Of a stretch of DNA of 64,000 bases, positions 26,368-35,254 are shown piece after piece. This stretch comes from Pseudomonas sp. G2-4 (GTDB lineage Bacteria > Pseudomonadota > Gammaproteobacteria > Pseudomonadales > Pseudomonadaceae): assembly GCF_030064125.1 (NCBI RefSeq), contig NZ_CP125957.1, positions 3,596,001 to 3,660,000 on the forward strand. Direction: 5' to 3'. The position numbers were made by a program, and so were the translations under genes. The notes under the pieces were generated by a model. It searched no databases, had not been told where the DNA came from, and saw nothing but the letters and a program-made list of their open reading frames with translations. Every line of letters begins with the position of its first letter. Position 1 is the stretch's first letter.

Positions 26368-27543
26368 CTATTGACGCAGCATGAATTTCAAGTCGCTCGG
26401 TGCATCCATGGGCATTTTCTGCACGGTTTTACCCAGCAGGCCGGTCTTGGAATCACGCTCGAGCACCACGATCTGGTTGCTCTTCTGGTTGGCAATCAGC
26501 AGGAATCTACCGCTCGGGTCGAGGCTGAACTCGCGCGGATGGTCGCCTTCTACGGAGCGCCGTTGCAACTCCTTGAGCGTCCCCGCTGCCGGGTCGATGG
26601 CGAATACCAGCAGTTCGTTGGTGGTGCCGCGATTGCTGACGTAAAGGAACTTGCCGTCCTTGGACGCGTGCAGCGCAGCCGCCGCCCTGCCCGTCTGCGG
26701 TTTGCCAGCCGCCAGGTCCACCAGTTGGCGCTGGGTCAAGTGTCCATCCTGGTAATCGAACACGGCCACTTGCGCGGTCATTTCCATCGTCAGCCAGGCA
26801 TGCTTGCCATCGGCACTGAACAGCAAATGCCGTGGGCCACTGCCCGGTGGCAATTGCACAAAGGCCGGATCGGCGGCAGTCAACGGCAGCTCGGGATTGG
26901 CCTTGGGGTCGTAGCGGTAGATGAAGACTTTGTCCGCCCCCAGGTCATTGGCGAACACATACTTGCCATCGGGCGAAGACACTGCCGAGTGCACGTGGGC
27001 CGACATCTGCCGCTCGGGATTGACCCGGCTCGGTTGATGGCTGCTCATCTGCACCACCGGCGACAGCTTGCCGTCGGCGCCCACTGGCAACACCGCCAGG
27101 GTGCCGCCCGGGTCTTCCATGACTGAATAGTTGCTGACCAGCAGGTGTCGGCCATCGCCGCTAAGGCTGGAATGGGTTGGCTCGTTGCCCAAGGACTGCA
27201 CCTGATTGATCAGGCTCAGTTCATGGGTTTTCGGGTCGATGGCGTAGCTGCTGACCTTGCCCACCGGGTCTTTCTGTCCCGGCCCGTTTTCGTTGACCAC
27301 GAACAGCCGGGTCATGTCGCTGGACAGCGTCAGCCAGGAAGGATTGTCAGTCTTGATCACTTGCAACGGATTGGCATCGAGCTGGCCGGTGCGGCTGTCG
27401 AATTGCAACCGGTAGATGCCCTGGCTCTGGCCGGCGGTATAGGAACCCACCAGCAATTGATGGCGTTCATCGGTACCTGCGTGGACACCCATGGCGCCCA
27501 CGCTGCCAGCCATCAACAATGGCCAGAGACTACGCATCTTCAT
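26368..27543 (-). CDS. Lactonase family beta-propeller protein (6-phosphogluconolactonase-like), exported
   Basis: 391 residues from ATG 27543. GAGG lies about 9 bases upstream, inside the preceding gene. The N-terminus is a signal peptide (RSLWPLLMAGSVGAMGVHA). The body has repeated blades typical of the YbhE/cycloisomerase-like seven-bladed propellers: LLVGSYTAGQSQGIYRLQF, PSWLTLSSDMTRLFVVNE, GPRHLLFSADGKHAW, FLYVSNRGTNELLVF and HPREFSLDPSGRFLLIANQ. The cytoplasmic Pgl of this family lacks an export signal, so a periplasmic sugar-lactone or other role is likely. It overlaps the DUF5629-type gene by 14 bases. Confidence 0.82.
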   Translation of the reverse strand: MKMRSLWPLLMAGSVGAMGVHAGTDERHQLLVGSYTAGQSQGIYRLQFDSRTGQLDANPLQVIKTDNPSWLTLSSDMTRLFVVNENGPGQKDPVGKVSSYAIDPKTHELSLINQVQSLGNEPTHSSLSGDGRHLLVSNYSVMEDPGGTLAVLPVGADGKLSPVVQMSSHQPSRVNPERQMSAHVHSAVSSPDGKYVFANDLGADKVFIYRYDPKANPELPLTAADPAFVQLPPGSGPRHLLFSADGKHAWLTMEMTAQVAVFDYQDGHLTQRQLVDLAAGKPQTGRAAAALHASKDGKFLYVSNRGTTNELLVFAIDPAAGTLKELQRRSVEGDHPREFSLDPSGRFLLIANQKSNQIVVLERDSKTGLLGKTVQKMPMDAPSDLKFMLRQ

Positions 27544-27826
27544 GTTCGTCGTCCTCATCGTCGTGGCCGCTGGTGGCTTCGACGCATTCCAGATGGTGGT
27601 CGCCGGAGTCACTGGTGATGATCCAGTGATTCGAGGCTTTGTCGAACGTCGCGGCCTGCATTTGCGCCGGTGTGAAACGCCAGTGCTCGAGGGTGCGGCC
27701 GTTCATGCACTCAACGTGCAGTTGGTCCTGCTCGTCGAGCTCAAAATTGAATGCGTGCAGGCCGTCGATAATCAGCATGTCGCAGGAGTCGAGGGCTTGC
27801 AGCAGGGGGTCGGTTACGGCAGTCAT
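27530..27826 (-). CDS. DUF5629-type small acidic protein
   Basis: 98 residues from ATG 27826 (TAVTDPLLQALDSCDMLIIDGLHAF). An earlier in-frame ATG at 27868 gives 112 residues but lacks a clear ribosome site. The protein has a beta-rich body (FELDEQDQLHVECMNGRTLEHWRF) and a very acidic tail (GHDDEDDEHEDA). It resembles a small Pseudomonas-restricted family. Its end overlaps the lactonase start, implying coupled expression. The function is unknown. Confidence 0.6.
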   Translation of the reverse strand: MTAVTDPLLQALDSCDMLIIDGLHAFNFELDEQDQLHVECMNGRTLEHWRFTPAQMQAATFDKASNHWIITSDSGDHHLECVEATSGHDDEDDEHEDA

Positions 27827-27921
27827 GGTGATCAGTCGGTCGTTGGGAAAGTTGTCATGATAACCCAATGGGCGAGTGGACCTTGGGCCATCACTTCAAA
27901 AGGGATGTTGACCGGACAATC

Positions 27922-28025
27922 GCCATCGCGAGCAAGCTCGCTCCCACAATGGATCTTTTGTGAACAGGAGATTTGTATTCACTGAAATCCTAATTGTGGG
28001 AGCGAGCTTGCTCGCGATGGCGGCA
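27922..28025. repeat. REP inverted pair (GTGGGAGCGAGC type)
   Basis: CCATCGCGAGCAAGCTCGCTCCCAC (about 27924-27948) and GTGGGAGCGAGCTTGCTCGCGATGGCGG (about 27997-28024) face each other across about 45 bases. Confidence 0.88.
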
Positions 28026-28063
28026 GCCCATCAAACCTCAATGCAACTGCCCCACCGCGACCC

Positions 28064-29644
28064 TCAGAGCGCCTCGCGCCCCGGCACGCCATCCACCAAC
28101 CGCTGAATCCCCAGCGGGTTAGCGTTTTTCAACGGCTCCGGCAGCAGGCTGTCGGGATAGTTCTGGAAGCACACCGGGCGCAGGAAACGATCGATCGCCA
28201 GGGTACCCACCGAGGTCCCCCGAGCATCGGACGTCGCCGGGTAAGGCCCGCCGTGGACCATCGAATCACACACCTCGACCCCGGTCGGATAACCGTTGAG
28301 CAGGATGCGGCCAACCTTCTGTTCCAACAGCGGCGTCAATTCGCTGAACCGTTCGAAATCCGCCGGCTCGCCAATCATCGTCGCGGTCAGTTGACCGTGC
28401 AGGCCGTTCAGCGCGACGCTGAGTTGCGCCTGGTCCGCCACTTCGACAAACACCGTGGTCGGGCCGAACACTTCTTCCTGCAACGCCTCGTCACCGTTGA
28501 TCAGCAGGCTCGCGTCAGCCTTGAACAACTGCGGCTGGGCCTGGTTGCCCTGCTGCTCGCGCCCGGCCAGATGCTCGATACCTGGGTGAGCCAAAAGCTT
28601 CTGCAGGCCCTTGCCGTAGCTTTGCAGCGTGCCGGCATTGAGCATGGTCTGGGGCGACTGGTCGCCGATCAGCGCGGCCACTTGCTGGGTGAAGGCGGTA
28701 AATTGCGGCGAACGAATGCCGATCACCAGGCCAGGATTGGTGCAGAACTGACCGCAGCCTTGCACCACCGAGGCAGTCAAGTCGCGCGCGACACCTTCAG
28801 CGCGGGCCTCCAACGCTTGCGGCAATACGATCACCGGATTGATGCTCGACATTTCGGCGAACACCGGGATTGGCTGCGGCCGCGCGGCGGCCATGTCGCA
28901 CAGGGCGCGCCCGCCCTTGAGGGAACCGGTGAACCCTACCGCTTGGATCGCCGGATGCTTGACCAGCCATTCGCCAACGCCACCGCCGTAGATCATGTTG
29001 AACACACCGGCAGGCATCGCGGTTTTCTCAGCCGCGCGGATGATCGCATCAGCCACGTGCTCGGCGGTCGCCATGTGACCGCTGTGGGCCTTGAACACCA
29101 CCGGGCAACCGGCGGCCAGGGCCGACGCGGTGTCGCCTCCGGCCGTGGAAAACGCCAGGGGAAAGTTACTGGCGCCGAACACTGCCACCGGGCCCAGGCC
29201 GATGCGGTACTGGCGCAGGTCCGGACGCGGCAACGGCGTGCGCTCCGGCAAGGCCCGGTCAATGCGCGCACCGTAGAAATCGCCACGACGCAGCACCTTG
29301 GCGAACAGGCGCATCTGGCCGCTGGTGCGACCGCGCTCGCCCTGGATCCGTGCCGCCGGCAATGCGGTTTCACTACAGACCACGGCCACGAACTCATCGC
29401 CCAGGGCATCCAGTTCATCGGCAATGGCCTCGAGGAACTCGGCCCGGCGCACCGCGCTCAGGCTCCGGTAGGCCGGATAAGCCGCAGCTGCGGCCTTGGC
29501 GGCGGCGTCGACTTCTTCCGCCGTGGCCTGGATGAAGTCATGGGGCAAGGCTTCGCCCGTGCTGGCGTCGACGCTCTGCAGGCGGGTCTGGCCGGCCGCG
29601 CTGCGTGCGCCACCGATGTAGTTGTGGCCAAGGATCTGGTTCAT
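28064..29644 (-). CDS. 2-ketoglutarate semialdehyde (2,5-dioxovalerate) dehydrogenase, NADP-type aldehyde dehydrogenase
   Basis: 526 residues. The aldehyde dehydrogenase fold includes GPVAVFGASNFPLAFS, VFKAHSGH, the catalytic Glu region FAEMSSINPVIV and the nucleophile Cys in GCGQFCTNPGLV. The length and the FCTNPGL signature are those of the KGSADH-III group. These enzymes oxidise 2-ketoglutarate semialdehyde to 2-ketoglutarate as the last step of non-phosphorylative pentose or hexarate breakdown. AAGGAG precedes the ATG. It lies 13 bases after the AraD1-type gene, and the two form a minus-strand unit with the MFS gene upstream. Confidence 0.9.
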   Translation of the reverse strand: MNQILGHNYIGGARSAAGQTRLQSVDASTGEALPHDFIQATAEEVDAAAKAAAAAYPAYRSLSAVRRAEFLEAIADELDALGDEFVAVVCSETALPAARIQGERGRTSGQMRLFAKVLRRGDFYGARIDRALPERTPLPRPDLRQYRIGLGPVAVFGASNFPLAFSTAGGDTASALAAGCPVVFKAHSGHMATAEHVADAIIRAAEKTAMPAGVFNMIYGGGVGEWLVKHPAIQAVGFTGSLKGGRALCDMAAARPQPIPVFAEMSSINPVIVLPQALEARAEGVARDLTASVVQGCGQFCTNPGLVIGIRSPQFTAFTQQVAALIGDQSPQTMLNAGTLQSYGKGLQKLLAHPGIEHLAGREQQGNQAQPQLFKADASLLINGDEALQEEVFGPTTVFVEVADQAQLSVALNGLHGQLTATMIGEPADFERFSELTPLLEQKVGRILLNGYPTGVEVCDSMVHGGPYPATSDARGTSVGTLAIDRFLRPVCFQNYPDSLLPEPLKNANPLGIQRLVDGVPGREAL

Positions 29645-29657
29645 CGCAAGTCTCCTT

Positions 29658-30650
29658 TTAAAGTGTGCCGATAGTACCCGGGTTGAACACCGCGTCTACC
29701 GGAGCAATGCCGTTGACCAGCGGTGCGCCGAATTCAGCCTGGCTGATTTCGAACACATCCCCCGGTTGGGTGCGGACGCCGTCGGCGAACGACAGGGTCG
29801 CGGTGCCGAAGAAGTGAACGTGCACGTCCCCCGGGCGCAGGAACTGACTGTACTTGAAGTGATGGAACTCCAGGTTTTCGAGGCTGTGGCACATGTTCGC
29901 CTCGCCGCTGAGGAATTCGTTCTGCCACAGCACTTCGCCGTTGCGCAGGATACGACTGGTCCCGGAAAGATGTTGAGGCAGTTCACCCACGCGAAGTTCC
30001 GGACCAAAACTGCAGCTGCGCAATTTCGAGTGGGCCAGGTACAGGTAATTCTTGCGCTCCATCACGTGGTCGGAAAATTCGTTGCCTACCGCAAAGCCCA
30101 GGCGATAGGGCTTGCCGTCGTGGCCGATGACATACAGGCCGCTGATTTCCGGCTCTTCGCCGGCGTCTTCGGCAAAGGGCGGCAGCGGGAATGGATGGCC
30201 CGGACGGACCACGATGCTACCGTCACCCTTGTAGAACCATTCCGGTTGCACGCCGGCCTGCCCGGACTGGGGCTTACCGCCCTCCACGCCCCATTTGAAG
30301 ATGCGCATGGTGTCGGTCATGGCGCTTTCGTCGCCTGCCTGCTGGTGCATCTTGTCCCGGGCCGAGGCGCTGCCCAAGTGGGTCAGGCCGGTGCCGCTGA
30401 CCAACAGGTGCGCCGGGTCCGGGTGGTCCAGCGGGGGCAGGATGCGCAGCTCACTGAGCAACCGGGCGTAGTCATGGCCGGCGCCCAGGCCCAGGCTGTT
30501 GACCTGCTCTTCAAGCTTCACGCCCGCCTCGATGGCCGCCAGCGCCAAGTCGCGCACGCTACCGGCACCCTGCACTTCCCGCACCTGGTCGCCGTCAACC
30601 ACACCGACGCGGCGTTCGCCGTTAGGCAATTCGAACTGAACTAAACGCAT
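29658..30650 (-). CDS. AraD1/GguC family protein, probable 2-keto-3-deoxy sugar-acid dehydratase
   Basis: 330 residues from ATG 30650 (GGAG 7 bases upstream). The frame continues upstream into REP sequence, so the longer version is wrong. The N-terminus MRLVQFELPNGERRVGVVDG and the fumarylacetoacetase-like C-terminal core (LFVS-type blocks HLLVSGTGLTHLGSA, HDGKPYRLGFAVGNEFSDHV, GDVFEISQAEFGAPLVN) match the AraD1 family. That family dehydrates L-2-keto-3-deoxypentonate to 2-ketoglutarate semialdehyde. It is followed directly by the semialdehyde dehydrogenase that would use this product. Which sugar acid is the substrate cannot be told from sequence. Confidence 0.85.
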   Translation of the reverse strand: MRLVQFELPNGERRVGVVDGDQVREVQGAGSVRDLALAAIEAGVKLEEQVNSLGLGAGHDYARLLSELRILPPLDHPDPAHLLVSGTGLTHLGSASARDKMHQQAGDESAMTDTMRIFKWGVEGGKPQSGQAGVQPEWFYKGDGSIVVRPGHPFPLPPFAEDAGEEPEISGLYVIGHDGKPYRLGFAVGNEFSDHVMERKNYLYLAHSKLRSCSFGPELRVGELPQHLSGTSRILRNGEVLWQNEFLSGEANMCHSLENLEFHHFKYSQFLRPGDVHVHFFGTATLSFADGVRTQPGDVFEISQAEFGAPLVNGIAPVDAVFNPGTIGTL

Positions 30651-30713
30651 GGATTTTCTCCTGTGAAACAAAACATGAATATGCAGTGAACTGTGGGGCC
30701 CTCTTGCAAGCTC

Positions 30714-30850
30714 TTGTGGCGAGGGAGCTTGCTCCCGCTCGACTGCGCAGCAGTCGCAAACCAGGCGATTGTGTTTTGCCTGAATAAACTCGGCGCCTGA
30801 TATTGGGGGGCGCTTCGCACCCCAGCGGGAGCAAGCTCCCTCGCCACAAG
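30714..30850. repeat. REP inverted pair between the AraD1-type and MFS genes
   Basis: GTGGCGAGGGAGCTTGCTCCCGC at about 30717-30739 and its reverse complement at about 30822-30844, with CGACTGCGCAGCAGTCGC following the left arm. It separates two genes of one pathway on the same strand, so it could set differential message stability. Confidence 0.88.
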
Positions 30851-30868
30851 AGCGCGCTCGCCGTGACC

Positions 30869-32191
30869 TCAGGTACGCGTCGCCCCCCGGGCGCTGGCCG
30901 CGAATTGATCCGCCGGCAGCACATGCTTGCGCTCCAGCAACCGATACACCACGCCAGTCAACACCAAGCCAAACACCATCACGCAGGACAGGAAATACAG
31001 CCCCGAGGCCAGATTGCCGGTGTACTCCTTCAACGCACCGATCACGAACGGCCCGATGTAGCCACCCAGGTTGCCCACCGAGTTGATCAGCGCAATACCC
31101 GCCGCCGCACTGGCGCCGGCAAAGAAACGCCCCGGTAAGGTCCAGAACACCGCCGTGCAGGAAAACAATGCGAACGCCACCAGGCACAGCGCCGCCAGTT
31201 GCAACACCGGCACCGACAGCCAGGCACTGAGGAACAGGCCAATGGCACCCAATACATAAAGCACGGCCAGATGACCGTAACGATCATTCAAGCGATCGGA
31301 GCTGCGAGGAATGATCAACAAACCGATGATGCCGAAGATGTACGGCACCGACGACACGAAACCGGTCACCAGGTCGCTGCCACCGAACTGTTTGATCAGC
31401 GTCGGCAACCATAGGCCCAGGCCGTAGATACTCAAAGTGACAGGCAGGTAGAACAGCGCCAGCAGCAGGACGCGTTTGTCCTTCAGGGCATGCAGCGGAT
31501 TGCCGTGGCGGGTCTGGCCGTATTCCTGCAAATCCTTTTTCAGCTCACCGGTCAGCCAGTCCTTCTCGGCCTGGTCCATCCACTTGACCTGTTGTGGGCC
31601 ATCGGGCAGGTAACGCAGCACCGGCCAGGTCAACAGTACCGCCGGCAGGCCGATGACGATGAACAACCATTGCCAGCCGTGCAGGCCCAGCACGCCGTCC
31701 ATGCCCAACAAGCCGCCGGACACCGGGCCGGTGATCATCATGGCGATCGGTTGGGAAAGAATGAACAGGCCGAGGATCTTGCCGCGATGGCGTACCGGGA
31801 ACCACTGGGTGATGTAGTACAGCACACCAGGGAAAAAACCGGCCTCGGCCGCGCCGAGCAAAAAGCGCATGACATAGAAACTGTGAGGACCCTGCACGAA
31901 GGCCATACCGATGGTGATGGCGCCCCAGGTGATCATGATCCGGGCGAACCAGCGCCGGGCGCCGTAGCGTTCCAACATCAAGTTGCTGGGGATCTCCAGC
32001 AGGAAATAACCAATGAAAAACAGACCTGCGCCCAAGCCGTAGGCGGCATCACCGATGCCAAGGTCGGCCCCCATGTGCAGCTTGGCGAAACCCACGGCAG
32101 AGCGGTCCACATAGGCAATCAGGTATAGCAGGATCAGGAAAGGAATCAGTTTCAGCGTGATGCGACGAATAAGCCGCAATTCCTGGCTCAT
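30869..32191 (-). CDS. MFS permease, anion:cation symporter type (sugar-acid uptake)
   Basis: 440 residues and about 12 membrane helices. The ACS-family N-terminus is present (LIAYVDRSAVGFAKLHMGADLG), with the loop-2/3 motif RYGARRWFARIM and the central hydrophilic loop (DQAEKDWLTGELKKDLQEY). These permeases take up hexuronates, aldonates and similar acids. It lies divergent from the dehydratase gene across a 193-base promoter region with two GntR-type operators, which supports uptake of the pathway substrate. Confidence 0.9.
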   Translation of the reverse strand: MSQELRLIRRITLKLIPFLILLYLIAYVDRSAVGFAKLHMGADLGIGDAAYGLGAGLFFIGYFLLEIPSNLMLERYGARRWFARIMITWGAITIGMAFVQGPHSFYVMRFLLGAAEAGFFPGVLYYITQWFPVRHRGKILGLFILSQPIAMMITGPVSGGLLGMDGVLGLHGWQWLFIVIGLPAVLLTWPVLRYLPDGPQQVKWMDQAEKDWLTGELKKDLQEYGQTRHGNPLHALKDKRVLLLALFYLPVTLSIYGLGLWLPTLIKQFGGSDLVTGFVSSVPYIFGIIGLLIIPRSSDRLNDRYGHLAVLYVLGAIGLFLSAWLSVPVLQLAALCLVAFALFSCTAVFWTLPGRFFAGASAAAGIALINSVGNLGGYIGPFVIGALKEYTGNLASGLYFLSCVMVFGLVLTGVVYRLLERKHVLPADQFAASARGATRT

Positions 32192-32283
32192 GGGACCGGT
32201 CTCCGATTGTTGTTGTTATAGAACCTCGGGGGATTTCTCTCGCCAATGACAGCCAGGACAATCCCTCCGTTGAATCGGACTAT

Positions 32284-32296
32284 ATAGTAATACTAT
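32284..32296. promoter_or_regulatory. Candidate GntR (FadR-subfamily) operator, MFS side
   Basis: ATAGTAATACTAT is a perfect 13-bp palindrome containing the GTnnnAC core of FadR-group GntR operators. It lies 93 bases before the MFS start and 75 bases from a second matching site. Confidence 0.5.
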
Positions 32297-32358
32297 TTAC
32301 CCAACAACACTTCCAAACGGCGTAAATTGCGCTTATGTTACGCTCACGCCAGAACAAT

Positions 32359-32371
32359 ATAGTCATACAAT
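32359..32371. promoter_or_regulatory. Candidate GntR (FadR-subfamily) operator, dehydratase side
   Basis: ATAGTCATACAAT shares ATAGTnATAC with the site at 32284 and has the same GTnnnAC core. It lies 14 bases before the dehydratase ATG (32385), where binding would block transcription or initiation. The pair is the natural target of the GntR regulator at 34402-35121. Confidence 0.5.
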
Positions 32372-32384
32372 AAGAGAATCGATC

Positions 32385-34121
32385 ATGTCTGATAAGAAAC
32401 CCTCCCTGCGCTCGGCCCAATGGTTTGGCACCGCCGACAAAAACGGCTTCATGTACCGCAGCTGGATGAAAAATCAGGGCATCGCCGACCATCAGTTCCA
32501 CGGCAAGCCGATCATCGGCATCTGCAACACCTGGTCGGAGCTGACGCCGTGCAACGCGCATTTCCGGCAGATCGCCGAACACGTCAAGCGCGGCGTGATC
32601 GAGGCCGGGGGCTTCCCGGTGGAATTCCCGGTGTTCTCCAACGGCGAATCGAACCTGCGCCCCACCGCCATGCTGACCCGCAACCTGGCGAGCATGGACG
32701 TGGAGGAGGCAATTCGCGGCAACCCGATTGACGGCGTGGTGCTGCTCACCGGTTGCGACAAGACCACCCCCGCCCTGCTGATGGGCGCCGCCAGTTGCGA
32801 CGTGCCGGCCATCGTCGTCACCGGCGGGCCGATGCTCAACGGTAAGCACAAAGGCCAGGACATCGGCTCGGGTACAGTGGTCTGGCAATTGAGCGAGCAG
32901 GTCAAGGCCGGCACCATCACCATTGACGACTTCCTCGCGGCCGAGGGCGGCATGTCCCGCTCGGCCGGCACCTGCAACACCATGGGCACCGCCTCGACCA
33001 TGGCCTGCATGGCCGAAGCCCTCGGCACCTCCCTGCCGCACAACGCCGCCATTCCGGCGGTGGATGCTCGCCGCTATGTGCTGGCCCATATGTCCGGCAT
33101 GCGCGCCGTCGAGATGGTCCGCGATGACCTCAAGCTGTCGAAGATCCTCACCAAGGAAGCGTTCGAAAACGCCATCCGGGTCAACGCGGCCATCGGCGGC
33201 TCGACCAACGCGGTGATCCACCTCAAGGCCATCGCCGGACGCATCGGCGTGCAACTGGACCTGGACGACTGGACCCGTATCGGTCGCGGCATGCCGACCA
33301 TCGTCGACCTGCAACCGTCCGGGCGCTTCCTGATGGAAGAGTTCTACTATGCCGGCGGCCTGCCCGCCGTACTGCGGCGTCTCGGCGAAGCCAACCTGAT
33401 CCCTCACCCGAATGCCCTGACGGTTAACGGCAAGAGCATCGGCGAGAACACCAAGGACGCACCGATCTACGGCCAGGACGAAGTCATCCGCACCCTGGAC
33501 AATCCGATCCGCGCCGACGGCGGTATCTGCGTACTGCGCGGCAACCTGGCGCCACTGGGCGCGGTGCTCAAGCCTTCCGCCGCCACCGCAGAACTGATGC
33601 AGCATCGCGGGCGCGCGGTGGTGTTCGAGAACTTCGACATGTACAAGGCCCGCATCAACGATCCGGAACTGGATGTGGACGCCAACTCGATCCTGGTGAT
33701 GAAGAACTGCGGGCCCAAGGGTTACCCAGGCATGGCCGAAGTCGGCAACATGGGCTTGCCGGCCAAGCTGCTGGCCCAGGGCGTGACCGACATGGTGCGG
33801 ATTTCCGATGCGCGCATGAGCGGCACCGCCTACGGCACCGTGGTCCTGCACGTGGCGCCGGAAGCCGCCGCCGGCGGGCCTCTGGCCGCGGTGAAGGAAG
33901 GAGACTGGATCGAGCTCGATTGCGCCAGCGGTCGCCTGCACCTGGACATCCCGGACGCCGAACTCGCCGCCCGCCTGGCCGACATCGTCCCCCCGCAGCA
34001 ACTGCTGGTGGGCGGCTACCGTCAGTTGTACATCGACCATGTGCTGCAGGCAGACCAGGGCTGTGACTTCGATTTCCTGGTCGGTTGCCGCGGGGCCGAG
34101 GTGCCGCGTCACTCTCACTAA
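32385..34121 (+). CDS. IlvD/Edd-family sugar-acid dehydratase, probable L-arabinonate dehydratase
   Basis: 578 residues, the usual length of the pentonate dehydratase branch of IlvD/Edd. The Fe-S cluster cysteines are visible in GICNTWSELTPCN (about 47-59), LLTGCDKTTPA (about 122-132) and SAGTCNTMGTAST (about 190-202). The phosphate/acid-binding C-terminal block VRISDARMSGTAYG is intact. The reaction is aldonate to 2-keto-3-deoxyaldonate, feeding the AraD1-type enzyme and the semialdehyde dehydrogenase encoded divergently. L-arabinonate is favoured from overall similarity; D-xylonate or a hexonate cannot be excluded. Confidence 0.88.
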   Translation: MSDKKPSLRSAQWFGTADKNGFMYRSWMKNQGIADHQFHGKPIIGICNTWSELTPCNAHFRQIAEHVKRGVIEAGGFPVEFPVFSNGESNLRPTAMLTRNLASMDVEEAIRGNPIDGVVLLTGCDKTTPALLMGAASCDVPAIVVTGGPMLNGKHKGQDIGSGTVVWQLSEQVKAGTITIDDFLAAEGGMSRSAGTCNTMGTASTMACMAEALGTSLPHNAAIPAVDARRYVLAHMSGMRAVEMVRDDLKLSKILTKEAFENAIRVNAAIGGSTNAVIHLKAIAGRIGVQLDLDDWTRIGRGMPTIVDLQPSGRFLMEEFYYAGGLPAVLRRLGEANLIPHPNALTVNGKSIGENTKDAPIYGQDEVIRTLDNPIRADGGICVLRGNLAPLGAVLKPSAATAELMQHRGRAVVFENFDMYKARINDPELDVDANSILVMKNCGPKGYPGMAEVGNMGLPAKLLAQGVTDMVRISDARMSGTAYGTVVLHVAPEAAAGGPLAAVKEGDWIELDCASGRLHLDIPDAELAARLADIVPPQQLLVGGYRQLYIDHVLQADQGCDFDFLVGCRGAEVPRHSH

Positions 34122-34136
34122 GCCCCTCCATCCCCT

Positions 34137-34312
34137 GTGGGAGCGAGCTTTTGTGGGAGCTGAGCTTGCTCGCGATAGCGGTGTAACAGACAACATCCAA
34201 AGTTAGCTATCACACCGACTGTGGCGAGGGAGCTTGCTCCCGCTGGACTGCGAAGCAGGCCCCTCGGCGGTCGCTGCGCAACCGAGCGGGAGCAAGCTCC
34301 CTCGCCACAAGG
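34137..34312. repeat. REP cluster with a truncated copy abutting a full copy
   Basis: GTGGGAGCGAGCTT (34137-34150) breaks off and is followed at once by TTGTGGGAGCTGAGCTTGCT and the rest of a full element (34151-34181). A GTGGCGAGGGAGC-type inverted pair follows at about 34221-34309. The head-to-tail junction looks like insertion or slippage at a REP. Confidence 0.85.
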
Positions 34313-34401
34313 TCACCAGGCCCAAGGGTTTGGCCTGATGAATATCCGCCGCGCCTGCTATCATGCGCAGCACCCCCTCGCACAGGATCGCGCCGCATCC
34401 C

Positions 34402-35121
34402 ATGGATTACCGTAAACCCTCCGACCGCAAGAGCATGCACGCGCGCATCGTCCAGGAATTGGGCATGCAGATCGTCTCAGGGCGTTTCAAGCCGGACGAT
34501 AAACTGCCCGCTGAAGCCTTGTTGTGCGAGGAATACGCCGTCAGCCGTCCGGTGCTGCGCGAAGCCACGCGCGTGCTGGTGGCCAAGGGTCTGGTGTATT
34601 CGCGGCCGCGCGTGGGTACGGTGGTCAAGGCCCGTCGGGAATGGCACATGCTCGACCCGGATGTCCTGCATTGGCTGATGCAGAGCAGCCCGCAGAACGA
34701 GTTCTTCAATCTGCTGACCAGCGTGCGCAGCATTATCGAGCCGGCCGCCGCAGCCCTCGCCGCCCAGTTCGCCGACGAGACCGACATCGCCGCCATCCGC
34801 GAAGCCTACCAACGCATGGAAGCGGCACCGACCCCTGAGGCCGTGCTGCAACCGGACCTGGACTTCCACAGCCGAATCGCCGACGCCACCCACAACGACC
34901 TGCTCGCCAACCTGTCCAACATGTTGTCGGTCGCCATCGCCGAAGCGCTCAAGCATTCCAACCAGCGGCCCAACCTGCATGAACTGGCGATGCCACGGCA
35001 CAAGGCGATCCTCACCGCCATCGAGAACCGCGATGCCCTCGGTGCACGCCATGCCACCCTGGTGCAACTGGACGATGCCCGCAGTGCGCTGAACGTGGTG
35101 TTGGGCGCCGATCCTTCCTGA
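34402..35121 (+). CDS. GntR-family transcriptional regulator, FadR/FCD subfamily
   Basis: 239 residues from ATG 34402; the frame starts at 34363 but without a family-like N-terminus. The winged helix lies at about 10-75 (LGMQIVSGRFKPDDKLPAEALLCEEYAVSRPVLREATRVLVAKGLVYSRPRVGT). The FCD ligand domain has the metal-binding pattern DLDFHSRIADATHNDLL and a later His (MPRHKAIL). It lies next to the sugar-acid dehydratase and most likely controls it and the divergent MFS operon through the GTnnnAC sites, with a pathway intermediate as inducer. Confidence 0.88.
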   Translation: MDYRKPSDRKSMHARIVQELGMQIVSGRFKPDDKLPAEALLCEEYAVSRPVLREATRVLVAKGLVYSRPRVGTVVKARREWHMLDPDVLHWLMQSSPQNEFFNLLTSVRSIIEPAAAALAAQFADETDIAAIREAYQRMEAAPTPEAVLQPDLDFHSRIADATHNDLLANLSNMLSVAIAEALKHSNQRPNLHELAMPRHKAILTAIENRDALGARHATLVQLDDARSALNVVLGADPS

Positions 35122-35168
35122 TCGCTAGCCCGGCCCATCCGGGGCCAGGCTCACACTTCAGCCGCCGT

Positions 35169-35188
35169 GGCGGTATCTATATACCGCC
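35169..35188 (+). terminator. Hairpin downstream of the GntR gene
   Basis: GGCGGTAT/ATACCGCC form a perfect 8-bp stem with loop CTAT, 48 bases past the regulator stop. No T-tract follows, so termination is uncertain. Confidence 0.4.
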
Positions 35189-35254
35189 CGCACAAGCCCA
35201 GAGGTCGATACTTTTCCGGCGTCATTTCCAACGACCCCATGAAAAGGATTTCTC

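Noticed and set aside
28253..29674. A 473-codon plus-strand frame opposite the aldehyde dehydrogenase
   Set aside because: An antisense shadow of a high-GC gene; Arg/His/Gln-rich with no recognisable motif.
29658..31187. A 509-codon extended version of the AraD1-type gene
   Set aside because: The extra N-terminal part translates REP sequence and the antisense of the MFS gene. ATG 30650 has a proper ribosome site and the family N-terminus.
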